A DNA stretch of 64,000 nt, taken from contig CM068582.1 of assembly GCA_035048485.1 (NCBI GenBank), positions 35,802,096 to 35,866,095 on the forward strand, in the 5' to 3' direction. The translations under genes were made by a program, and so were the position numbers. Within the stretch, counting starts at the first letter, position 1, and every line of letters starts with the position of its first letter. Below, in pieces: positions 36,399 to 47,800 of this stretch. A model generated the notes under the pieces. That model was not told the DNA's origin and searched no databases. It saw only the letters and a list, made by a program, of their open reading frames with translations. The DNA comes from Pteria penguin. Taxonomy: Eukaryota > Mollusca > Bivalvia > Pterioida > Pteriidae.

Positions 36399-36605
36399 AT
36401 GTCATTAACACTGTATTATTTCTCTTTTGGTCAGCGTTATTATGTGGGCACTGTGTTACTGATTATCATTCGTGATTACCAAGGTGAGCGATGCTTTAAC
36501 AGGCGTTGTGACCTAAAACAAACAAATAGGTTATGTTGTGATGTAAAGACAAGATCATGTACGCATGGAAAATGCCTACGAAAACTTGAGAAAAGAGCAG
36601 TCTAG
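36399..36605 (+). CDS. Small Cys-rich ORF, hypothetical
   Basis: A 68-codon frame from ATG at 36399 to TAG at 36603-36605. It has a short hydrophobic run (YYVGTVLLIII) and then a Cys-rich C-terminus with the spacing C-x4-C-x8-CC-x6-C-x4-C, ending KRAV. Six cysteines with a central CC resemble small disulfide-rich secreted peptides in general, but the hydrophobic segment is not a clean signal peptide because Arg/Asp follow at once. An acceptor-like TTTTGGTCAG lies within the frame, so it could be a terminal exon. There is no homology I can name; a chance ORF is quite possible. Confidence 0.25.
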   Translation: MSLTLYYFSFGQRYYVGTVLLIIIRDYQGERCFNRRCDLKQTNRLCCDVKTRSCTHGKCLRKLEKRAV

Positions 36606-36739
36606 GAGTCGAATTTATCTTCTGAATTTACTTGATTATCTTTGTCGGACATCAAGGAATATATTTATATCGTCACATTCGCGCAATATCGCCTCCCCAT
36701 GTTTCTGTGATGGAATTTTCGCAAGCTCTACATCATGAA

Positions 36740-36800
36740 TAAGTCCCCTTCAATCGCCAATATGGCGGACACGACTGCTAGTCAACAAAGGATATAAACG
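36740..36800 (+). promoter_or_regulatory. Candidate promoter region with YY1-type motif
   Basis: CGCCAATATGGCGGACACG at about 36756 contains AATATGGCGG, close to the YY1 consensus (AANATGGCG), within a locally CpG-richer stretch. YY1 motifs commonly sit at transcription starts. It could mark an upstream non-coding first exon of the PRDM2-like gene, whose first coding exon begins 4.9 kb downstream after an apparent acceptor. No transcript evidence. Confidence 0.25.
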
Positions 36801-37184
36801 GACCCCTCTTTAATCTTTGTTTAGTATTGGAAAGTAGCATCTTTTACAGTTTTCTATATATCAGTTAGGTAGAATGCGACCTGTTTATATATTCTAGGTT
36901 GTTAAATCATCGGAACTACATAAGTAAAATGATTTTAAATGACTACTTCGTTAGTATATATATCATATAGTTCGTTGTGCAGCATGCTTTTTGCCCATTC
37001 AGGTAGATTTAACTTATCATTCACCGAATTAAGTTCCGCCGTGCTACACACAGATAATAGGACTGGGTTAGGGTAATCGGTGGCCAGGTTTCAGTGATGT
37101 ATGCTAAGGGAGGGTGTATACAGTACAGATTTATTAAAAGACCGACATATTACGCAAGTGGAAGAAGAAAAAGTAAGAAAAAAA

Positions 37185-37200
37185 GGGGGGGGGGGGGGGG
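37185..37200 (+). repeat. G16 homopolymer after an A-rich tract
   Basis: A purine tract of A-rich sequence runs into 16 consecutive G. Confidence 0.9.
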
Positions 37201-37692
37201 TTGACGTAATGTGCATACATGTACATGCGAGTAGATCTTCATGACCTTCAAGTATACAATATGTACTATGTAATATCAATAAAACTCAATACTTCTGTAT
37301 TTCTTTTACTTGACATTGAGATTTAAACAAAAGATAGTCTAGATGTAGTATGAAATTTTAAAAAGAACTTTGCATGTGCAGTTTTCCTAAAGTTTTATCC
37401 CTTTGAAACTTTAAAAAAATCTTCAAAAATTTAAAGATAACACGTTTTTAGATTTAAAAGTCTTTATTCCAATTACTTCAATAATAGCTTAATACAATAT
37501 TTAAAACTTGTTAAAAGTGTTCTGAGCTAAACATTGGAAAGAGTTAAGTTCAAAATCTTGTCAGAGATTTGTTTCATATTTGGATGAAAAAGTAAAAACG
37601 GCATTCTCATGCTACTGTACATGTACCTGTTTGCAGGTAAAAGAACTCTTATAAGCTTTAGATGCATCCATTATACATTCTGTATTAAGTAA

Positions 37693-37768
37693 GCATCAGG
37701 CAGGTGTCCCCACATGATATGGGTTAAATAATTCTAGTTTACTCTTAAAACAATAATTAATCGGTCAG
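37693..37768 (+). mobile_element. Degenerate SINE family B tail
   Basis: GCATCAGGCAGGTGTCCCCA, then a TGGGTTAAATAATTCTAG-like segment and AAACAATAATTAATCGGTCA follow the order of the family B 3' end with many substitutions. Confidence 0.5.
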
Positions 37769-38087
37769 TTTCTTGGGAGTAGGGTACATTTGTACCTACT
37801 GTTTATAACACCAGACCCATGTGGCCAGAAGATTGTTTATTTCAGCATCACTAACATTATCGCTATGATCCTTAAACTGTCTCTCAAGTTCAATTCGTCA
37901 TGAGTAATGATACTAGTTTTTATAAAAGAAAAGAACTGTGACAAATTTAAAATGTAATAGGGAAATTAATGTACATATGTAGCCATGGGGAATGATAACT
38001 CCTGAGAAGGAATAATATTCAAGTGTTATGTCACAACTTCTGAGAAGTAATAATATTCAAGTGTCACGTCACTTGTGCTGACAGATT

Positions 38088-38237
38088 CAGTGGCGGATTT
38101 AGAGGGGGGCCCCCCCTTTTCGCCACATATTTACATGTAAAAATCCAGATTTATCAGATTTGGCAACAAAAATGACCGAGTAGTTTGGCTAATACACATG
38201 TGGGCCCCCCTTTTCAAAAATTCTGGATCCGCCGCTG
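38088..38237. mobile_element. Short hAT-like MITE (CAGTGGCGGAT ends)
   Basis: The left end CAGTGGCGGATTTAGAGG pairs with the right end CTGGATCCGCCGCTG, whose reverse complement is CAGCGGCGGATCCAG. Inner G-rich and C-rich blocks also pair. About 150 bp. No intact 8-bp target duplication is visible. A related pair of ends is at 62379-62572. Confidence 0.65.
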
Positions 38238-40639
38238 AGATGTCTTTCATATTTGATTATTTTTCTGGCATAATATTGAATACATTCTGATTCATAGCAA
38301 AGCTAAAAAATGCACAGTAAAGTTACCATGTAAAAGATCAGTGTTACTGTTTATCGCTTAATTTAAAGGATTTTTCTTGTTTAGAATCATGTGAAACATT
38401 TATATTTAACTTAATACTAGTTATTAGAGAGAGAAAATGTTCTATTTCTCTCCCAACAGTGAATATCAGAGAGAGCTTTAAGCAAATATTGAAAAGTATA
38501 ATCATTTACATGTGGTTTATATAATGTTTGTAGTTCATTATGAAATGTTTTTTTGTATAGGCAATAGAAAACGGATAAATAAATGTATATATATGTGATA
38601 AAACCTCCCATCTTCAGCATTCATTTACTCCCACTATTACTATTACTATACTTTCAAATAATGGTGACTGACCATTTCAAACAACTCACAGCTGTTACTA
38701 GAAAATCTTTTAGTTTGTTTCATCCACCTTACTCTATCTGTATTCATGTACATGTAGTAAAATTAGAAATTATCATTTATCATACCTCAAAAACCTAGTT
38801 AGGGCCATTTCCATAAGCGTTTTAAACTGTATAAATCATCAGAGTCATTTACAGGTCTTCTGTTTAACATCTCTGTGAGATAAAATGTGTCTTGAATCTT
38901 TCATAGATGTTTGGCAAGTTTCTTTTCTCTAATGGCCATGGATTCCACAAAGAAGACAAATATCCTTTATTGAATTATAGAAGTCCTTCCTGAAATTATG
39001 AGATTCAGAAAATATTTGAGCTAAAGTGATACTCAGTCATCCTCTATCAAACCATCTGGCATTGAAACAGTTATTTGCAAGAATTGCCCTTCTAATAGTG
39101 TTCACCACAGAAAGTTATGAATAGCTTTATTTTTTCACTTACAATTATATCAGATGTTTTAGTTGTGTACCTGTCATTTACCTTATTTGAGTGCTGTTTA
39201 TCAGTACACACCCAAACTTTGGTAGGTACAGGAGCAGACCTTCCGACTTGCTTTGACCTGGAATCGAATCCATACTTAACAATCAAAGTTAAGAGGTAAC
39301 AATGATTTTAAAATTTTGTTTTATTAAGATGCGTAAAAAGTTTTAACAATGCAAGTGAGCATTATAGGCACTTCAGCATTTTGTTTGTCTGAAATAAACA
39401 GAAATGATCTATACCATATACATATATACTGTGTATACTGATGTTTCCATGTATTGATTTATACATGTCATCCCTTCACAGATTATGTCAGTTTTGTAAC
39501 ATGTGTGAAACTTCATGTCTCTTTCAGTCTTTGTGTCTGTGTTTTCTTCAGGCAGCACTCTTCTTATTGAAAATGGAAAGTTAAATAGAGAGAGGGGGAT
39601 AAATCAGTTTATATCCAATTCTATACAAATGTTATCCTGTGTTTACACTACAATTCTCTTTTATCAATGGATGAAGTTGTTATGATAAAGTACCGAAGGC
39701 CATCTATTAGTAAAAGTTTTATGTCTGTCAAAGAGCATTTCCAGGGCAGGATGACATAGGTCTTGGTGGGTGCCTTCCTTTGAAAATTTCTTCAGACCAG
39801 TTAAAAAGATAAAAAGTGTCATACCAAAATCAAAGTTTTACTGTGTTTTTGGCTGTCTGTGTGACTTGGTCATATTTACATTTTCAGGTGATTTTTTTCT
39901 TCATATTTTATCTTGATTTTAAGGGAATAAATGTGACTTTAAGGAATTGAAATGTTAAAACAATTTTTTGAATTTTACCTTGTGTGGAAGGGGCACTTCT
40001 ACAGGTCCTTTTAAGATTTTACAGTCTTCATTATAGTGAAAATGGAAGGATTTGAAGGATTTTACAATAGATACATGTAAGACAGGCATGAAATGCTCAT
40101 GGGTTTTGGACCAAAAGAGTACATTTACTGTCTTTTGCAAAAAGAAACTTCAGATGGGTTACATTACTGTATATACATGTAAAATTAAAAACTGAAGGTA
40201 CATGCTTTAGAATTTTTCAGAAGAATTTCATTGTGGGGTTAATTTTGGTTAAAAACTGAAATAAAATTTCAGACAGATTTTGTCATGTGCTCATGCACTT
40301 TTAAAAAAAAAAAAGCTGACTTTGTAAAAGAACAGCAATACCCAGTGTGAATGTACATTTAGCATACATATCAAAATATTCAGGGCATATTGCTTTGGTT
40401 TGTCACTACCTAAGCTATAAGTGAGTTGGAAAGGTAAAATGGAGAACAATTTCAAACTTTGCAGTTCTCAATGCCAAAATAAAAAATCTTGTGATTCTCA
40501 ACTTATACCTGATATGTTCAAACATTTTGTGGTTGACTTATTCAAGATAATTTTCAAAATTTCTATGAAAAGTGTATTTGGGGATATTGTTATTCAGGTT
40601 AAAGATTTTCATCAAAACTTGTCAAAGTATGAACACTAA
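38238..40639. other. Intergenic stretch without recognised feature
   Basis: Unremarkable AT-rich sequence. Short ORFs (for example 40421-40639) lack domains or splice context. Confidence 0.45.
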
Positions 40640-41500
40640 GACAGTAAACAGTAAGTTAAGATAAGTCAGGTAAAAGACTTACCAAAAATTACCAAAGTAT
40701 TACCAAATATATAATAAGCAGGAGTAAAGATTATTCAGGTAGAAATTTTGATGCTCCTGGAATAAAAAACTCGAGGGCATCAAGATTTTGGCCTTTTTGT
40801 CTGTCTCTATTTGTTTGTCTGTGGCAAAAAACTTTATCATTGGTTATAACATTTGAATTGAAAGAGGTAGGGCTTCCATATTTCACATCATGACACATGC
40901 ATATTCCTTTTGACAGGACCTTTCTGTCGGTACAATCATTTTTTACCTCGTGAGCTTGACTGTGACCTTTAACCTACAGTTAAAAAATAGGGCTTTCATG
41001 TTTTACATGCGTATTCCTTGTGACAAGATCTTTATGTTAATACAATAATTTTTGACGTCATGACCTTGACTGTGACCTTTGACCTACATTTAAAAAATTT
41101 CCCTAATTTGGACTTTTTTTGCTGCCAGGGGCATTCATGTTTGACAAACACATTTTGTTATCTAATTTTTTTAAAGTATTTATGTACCAGCAGCAAGTTA
41201 AGACAGGTGAAAGACTTTTATTAGAATTTACCATGAATTATCAAACAGTAAGCAATGAGTTTTAGTTTAGGTGAAATATTATTGTCAAATCTTAACAAGT
41301 ATACCGGTAATCAAAAAGACAGTAAGCAGTTAGTTAAGATTATTCAGGTAAAAGACTTATTAATACTTACCTAAATATTATGAACAGAGAGTAAGCAGTG
41401 AGTAAAGATTAGTCAGGTAAAAGATTGTATCAAATCTCACCAAAGTATTAAAGTAGACAGCAGTAAGTTAAGAGTATCGGTAATCAGGTAAAAACTTTAG
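40640..41500 (+). repeat. ~70-bp diverged minisatellite interrupted by a pearl-like insert
   Basis: Units containing GTAAG(T/C)A, GTTAAGAT, TCAGGTAAAAGACTTA and ACCAAAGTATTA recur. TCAGGTAAAA is at about 41344, 41413 and 41484 (69-71 bp apart), with further units at 40640-40745 and 41190-41340. The array is split by the element at 40769-41140 and ends ~150 bp before the first PRDM2-like exon. Confidence 0.65.
40769..41140 (+). mobile_element. Pearl-like repeat with two ~115-bp units
   Basis: The head CTCGAGGGCATCAAG is followed by TTTGTCTGTCTCTATTTGTT and two units containing GGGCTTNCATNTTTNACAT, CNTATTCCTTNTGACA and CTTGACTGTGACCTTTNACC. It is the same general design as family D. Confidence 0.55.
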
Positions 41501-41653
41501 AGTGTAAGTTTGAACATTTGAACTTTGATGAGTATTATTTTACTCAGTATTGCATGGATGAGATCATTGAGAGTGATAATGATAACAAAGACTGTGTATT
41601 TTGTTACTTTACATGTACATGTATGTATATATTTATCAAATTCTTGTTTTTAG

Positions 41654-41726
41654 TGGCCCCCATGCAGTGAGTGATATGAAGTTGAACACTTGCAGTCTCT
41701 TGTAGACCTGCAAACTGCTGACTGCC
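41654..41726 (+). promoter_or_regulatory. PRDM2: 5' UTR part of the first PRDM2-like coding exon
   Basis: A CTTGTTTTTAG acceptor at 41643-41653 suggests an internal exon starting at 41654. An in-frame TAG at 41703-41705 lies upstream of the start codon, and short uORFs (ATGCAGTGA near 41662; one ending at the same TAG region) are present. At least one non-coding upstream exon is therefore expected. Confidence 0.55.
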
Positions 41727-41802
41727 ATGGAAATCCCTAGTCACATTGTTGCACCAGAAGGGATCGTCCTACATCCATCTAAAATCAACAAGCGAATAAT
41801 AG
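41727..41802 (+). CDS. PRDM2: PRDM2-like coding exon 1
   Basis: Residues 1-26, MEIPSHIVAPEGIVLHPSKI then NKRIIG, the N-terminal edge of the PR domain. Donor ATAG|GTATTT, phase 1. Confidence 0.88.
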
Positions 41803-44800
41803 GTATTTAAAGTTAATCTAGTACAGTCAACTCTTGTTAACTCAAACTGAAAAGGATTGTGAAAAAATTTTTGGACAAAAGTGGAGTTTGACTTAGAGTT
41901 GTATATTAAAAAATCATGTAGAAATTAGAGTCTGCTGGACTTTATAATTAGTTTGAGTTCATGTGAAATTTTGAGGTAATGGGAGTTCACATAAATGAGA
42001 GTTAACTATATTTCTAGAAATGTATATGTCTCTCTGTCTTTCAATGTGTATACTAAATTATCATACCGGTATATTCATAATGAAAATCAATAATTAATTA
42101 TCATAACACCAAACAGTATTTATTATTAAGGTTATATATGTATAATGAACCCTATTAAAATCGCAATAGATATAACGTTGGACTTTAAAGTTAAGTACAT
42201 GTATTTTGAAGTATTCTATAAAAGAAAACCTTTCACCGAAGGATTTTCTAAAAATAATGTTATTCCACCGACAAAGGGGTAGTTAAAGTTTGTATTGAAA
42301 CCTATCGGAAGTACCTATGTTTTGCCTCTATTTTTCCAAAAAAGGACAAAACTGATAAAAAAAACTCCCTATGAAAAGCTTAGTAATATCTTTATTCATC
42401 CAGATTCATGATTAAAAGTAAAGTTCACCCAGCACAATTTCTGCATTTTAAGTTTTTCATATTTTCAACAAGGGGAGATAACTCCTATAAGGGCATTCAT
42501 ATTGTACAATCCCAATCATCAATACTGTCTAAGACAACATAGATATTACTATGACATACAACCATAATACAAAGTAAAAATGTTGATGTCTTATTATCTT
42601 AATTTAGGCTCATTATACATGTAATACCTTAACACAGCATTAGCATTATTCAAACTAGGATATGTAATGGATGCTAAAGTTCAGTGATGCAAGAAACAGG
42701 AATTTCTTTAGAGAACCATCAGCCATCCATACATTGAGACATGTATTTATTCATTCTCAATAAATGCATGCCCAAATACAGCAAATTGAGCAACGATATG
42801 GACATTGTCCTGAAATCAATAAACCGAAGCATATATATGTGTTTTATAAAACCATTTCAATGATGCTTAGCATTGCCATTTGGTCATAGCACATAGCTTG
42901 TTTATAATAGGTTGTGTTTCTGAGCTGAATTGTTTCCTATATCAGGCACATGTTTCATAACTGGGATATAAGTTTGAGGTCTGTGTCAAAGATAGGTCGT
43001 GGTGCATTCGAGATCTCTAACCACTAACAAGTCTAAAATCATGAAATCATGTGTGCTGTAATGTATTACCTAGTGGTAGTGCTCGTGTATTGTAATTTTA
43101 AATTTCTGTATTTCTCTTAATTTGATCACTTTGCGGTACTTTTTCATATTCAGTGCATTCTTTTACCAGGTGCATGGTGCACAACAGATGTGAAAAAGGG
43201 ATCTCTTTTTGGACCTTTTAAAGGAGAAATTGTGAAGGAGAATGAAAGAAGAAAAATAGACTTTAGATATGCCTGGGAGGTGAGAGCCTTTTATGAATGG
43301 TATAGAAGGATATAGGGTTATATATGGAGTTCTGTTGTCCAGTATTGAATAATACAGTATGTATCTCACAATTGTAATATTTTAACAGATACATGTATTT
43401 GAAACGAGCTTCACTACAGTCTTCAAAATTGTAACAAAGTGAATGCCTTTTATTGGTTACTTAGGGTAAGAAATGATCACAACTTGCAAAGCAGCATTTA
43501 GCGGATGTAGGTGAATTCTCTGATATATTTCGTCATATTTAATAATTGTATTTATCAAATGGTCAGCATTTGGAAAAAGTAATAGTTGTTTATTATTACA
43601 AACCCAACCACAGAATTGAGCTTCTGAGGAAACTTTTTGCAGAAGGTGCTCTGTAATGTGACAATATATTGGTAATTTCCATTATTCCATCAACTGCCCT
43701 GCAACTACCTTGTTGATAAAACAAAAGGATGAAAGCTAGACAAAAGCTATTTAAACAGTAAGATGGTGGAATTCTTTATTGATAGATGATAGGTGTTAGA
43801 TTCAGGAACCTGTACATGTAAAATCTTTGGCCAAAAACATACTTTCATTTCATGCATTGAAGTCTCTCTGTGTTTAAACTTTTGACTTATATGTATGATT
43901 TTGTCAATTTTGTGTGTTTGCTATAAATATGTATTTGCAGGTGTATGATTTAAATACCAGTGAGTTAGTCCATATAATCAATGCAACAGATCCAAATAAA
44001 GGAGACTGGACTAGATATGTTAATTGTGCTCGTTATCTGGAGGAACAAAATTTGGTCTCAGTCCAAGAAGAAATGCAGGTGTACTACAAAGCTATCAGGG
44101 TATATATTCTTTTCTGATTACTTAATATTCTGAAATTGGATTCTGCTCATATTGAAAAATTTAATTATATTTTGAAAGTATTTCATATGTGATGGCCTCT
44201 GCAGCCAATTGAGATGAATTGCTGCACTCAAACTCATTTTGGCTTCTCTTATGTTTGGATTTAAATTCTGTTGCAGTGGGAAATTCTGCTGATGGGTCAG
44301 TGGTTTTCTTGGGTCCTCTTGGTTCTTCTAGCATTGAACACCTTTCATACACCATAAAGGTGTATGAATCCTGGTGTAGTGTTTTACAGCAAATCAGCCA
44401 ATTTTATACATGTACTGGAATGTAGAAAGTATTCATTGTTGACAGATATTGCATAATAAGAAATCGACAAATTATACTTCCTCAAATGGCTTACCTATTC
44501 TAAAGGTTGTTATCTAAGTGACATTGCCTAAGGATAACTTGACTGGAGAAATTCATTGACTGAAAGTATGTTTGTTTTTATTGATTTCCCCTTACACGTA
44601 GTTTTGAAATCTACAATCTAGATATGGCTGAGTCATGGGTGTATGATTTTGGAAAACTCTTTAGAAACAACAGAAATTGAAATTATGAAGGAATGATACT
44701 ATTTCATAGCATTTTATCCTTTGGTCAAATTGGACAAGTTTACAAACAAGTATTGACTGATGTATGTATTATGTTATTATGGTATAGTTTTACAGAAGTC

Positions 44801-47800
44801 CACTTTCCTATATTTTATCATGTAAATTTTTTTTCCATGATGTTCAATGGATGTGATACAACATGTTTATTATCTGTCAAAAATTGGTGATTTCTCTGTG
44901 GTTACCTTCCATTAAAACTGTTAACTATATAAGTAAAATAATCTGTGTTATGTAAACCATAAACATTTACATAGGGTAAACAGGGTTCATACTAGACTTT
45001 GGAGATGACGAGTCCCATTAGAGTCTTGGGACTACTCTTCATTACAAATGTTAAAGAAAAACAAATTTTGGTGAGTCCCAAACCCATTTTGATGAATCTA
45101 AGTGAGTTAATGAGAACACTGGGTAAACATGGGGAGCATGAAAGTGTAGTATATTGTCTTGATTTATATATATATATGTGTCTAATTTGGTATTCAGGAC
45201 ATACCAGCTGGAGAAGAACTGCTAACCTGGTTTGAACGGAGGAAAATTAAAGAAAACAAGAAGGTTGCAAAAACTCCTGAACAGGAGGCAAAGTCAAAAG
45301 GTACCATTGTCTGTTCTTCAGCATTATAGCCAATCTATTTCCATATAGCAAGTCTATGTTCTCATACATGTATGCTTTTAAAAATAATGGTACTTAAATG
45401 CCCAGGTAAGCTTTGCCAGGTAAGCTGTTCATGTATTGTATTTAAATGCCCAAGTAAACTTTGCCAGGCAAGTTGTTCATGTATTTAAATGCCCAATTAA
45501 ACTTTGCCAGGTAAGTTTTTCATTTATTGCATTTAAATGCCCAAGTAAACTTTGCCATGTGAGTCATTTATGCATTTAAATGCCCAAGTAAGCTTTGCCA
45601 GGTAAGTTGTTCATATACTGTATTTAAATGCCCAAGTTAACTTTGCCATGTATTGTATTAAAAGGCTTAGTTATTAAACTTTGCCAGGTAAGCTGTTCAT
45701 TTATTGTTTCTTAATACATATGGTATGATTAAGTATTATGTTATATGAAAGGCAACATTTTGCCATGGGCACAGATAGTCTGATCTTAATGTCTATTCAT
45801 CAAATACATTTGAGATAGTAGATTTATGCATAGATTAATATTATGCAGTAGAGTTGAAGATTTTAAACTTTGTTAAAATAAATATTAGGTCTGATACCCT
45901 TAAAACCACAATGTAAGGATACTGTACATTTGGTTATTTTTTAAAAACAGCGTGATACTTTTAGTGATCTGATATTTGCACAAGAGTGTGTTTTAAATGT
46001 GAAGTTGACAATTGCAATTTCATATAAATGAATTATTTAGTGGAAGAAGTACCAGTTTATCAAAGATGGTAATGAATTATCTAGTGGAAGAAGTACTCAG
46101 TTTATTAAAAGTGGTATTAGATGGTGATAATATGGAATTAGCATCTCCTGAACAGTTAGCTAAAATGGCATAAAAAGCTAATAAATTAAGACTGACATTA
46201 GAGAGTGTTGCACAGCAAACAAATTGCTGTACTTCCTGTATATCAACCTTCAGTTTGTAGTAATACATCTTCTGGCATTATTATCTGTAAATTTTTATGT
46301 ATTGTCTGTTATAGTAGTACAAGTAAAAGTCTTTTACAGGTTCACCAAAGAAAAAAGGAAAGCGTACAAAGTCTGATTCTAGTTTAGGACTCGCAGCTGA
46401 TATATCTATAGGTGGAAAACGACAGAGGAAGAGGAAGAAATTGTATGACAATGAAGAAGTATCATTTTCTGAATTAATTCCAAAAAAGAGAAGAAGGAAA
46501 CTTTCAGATCCTATTGGACTGAAATTAGACACTGCAGTAGAAAATGCTGAAGAACTTACAGCTAATACTACTATAAAGCCCAAAGGCAGGAAAAAGATGG
46601 ATAAAGCGATCAAATCTAAAAAAGAGAAAGATATCATAAAAGAGAAAGAAGAACCTGAAAAGAAAGAAATATCTGAGGCTGATGAAAAGAAAATGCAAGA
46701 GATTGAGTCCAACTGGAAATACCCTCTAAGACATAATGAATATCAATTTGAAGTCTTGGGACACTTTCCGATTTCCATGAATAATCGGCGTATGTATAAG
46801 TGTGATATATGCTCTGGACTATACCGTCACACATTCAGCTTAAAGAGACATTATCTACGGAACCACATTAACTGTTGCTATTTAAGCAAAGGAGACCTGT
46901 GTAATTGTATGATAATGTTTCCCTCTCAATATTTAGCAATGCAAAAAGCAAACAGCCCAAGTGTATTGGACAAAATAGCACAAAAAATAAGCATGCCTAA
47001 AGGAAAAAAGGACAGAACAGAAATCACATCTGAAAAAACAGAAAATTCAGCAGTAGTGATGGTAAAAATTGAAAATTCTGAAGATTCCAGGTTTCCTGGA
47101 TTGTTCCGGTGCAATGTGTGCAATAAAGTTTTTGATGATCGTCAGGAATTGATGGCTCATTCTCGTGACCATCCTGTATTACCAGATGCCAAATTATTTG
47201 CATGTCCCCTCTGCAATATGACTTTCAGATTCAAAATGAACTTGGTTCGCCATCAGTTGGTCCATCAAGGAAAAGACATGCCAACTGTAAATAAGATGAA
47301 TGAAATGAAAGTGAAAGTAGAGCACCCCATGTATGAAAGTGGAGATCCTTTGAAACCATTTGCTTGTCCTAAATGCAACATGAAATTCAAATACTCATCA
47401 AACCTTGTCAAGCATGAAGCAGTACATTCAGGTATTTACAGTTTACATTTGATGTCATATCATATAAAGGAAAATATATATGTATATATACCGGGTATAT
47501 ACTTTGTTGTAGTGAAAGTAAAGGAGACTGGAACATGTTCTATGAAAAATGTAGGGAGAGGTAAATGTTTCATGTCAGCTACATTTAATTTTTCATTTAA
47601 TGAAATCAGACAAGAATTGTACAGTGATACCTGTCATAAATAGTCCCAAATAGAAAAGTACATACTTGTATTAGTTTAAGAATGTATACAAGGTGAGCCT
47701 TTTGAATATTACACCTAAAGACAAAGTAATATTTACTTAAAACTGGTTCCAATAATTCTTTCACATTTGGATGAAAATCCATTCATAACAGACATAATTG

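Noticed and set aside
46281..46712. Minus-strand ORFs opposite the PRDM2-like exons (also 49986-50435 and 52662-53024)
   Set aside because: Ser/Phe-rich antisense shadows of Lys/Glu-rich coding sequence.
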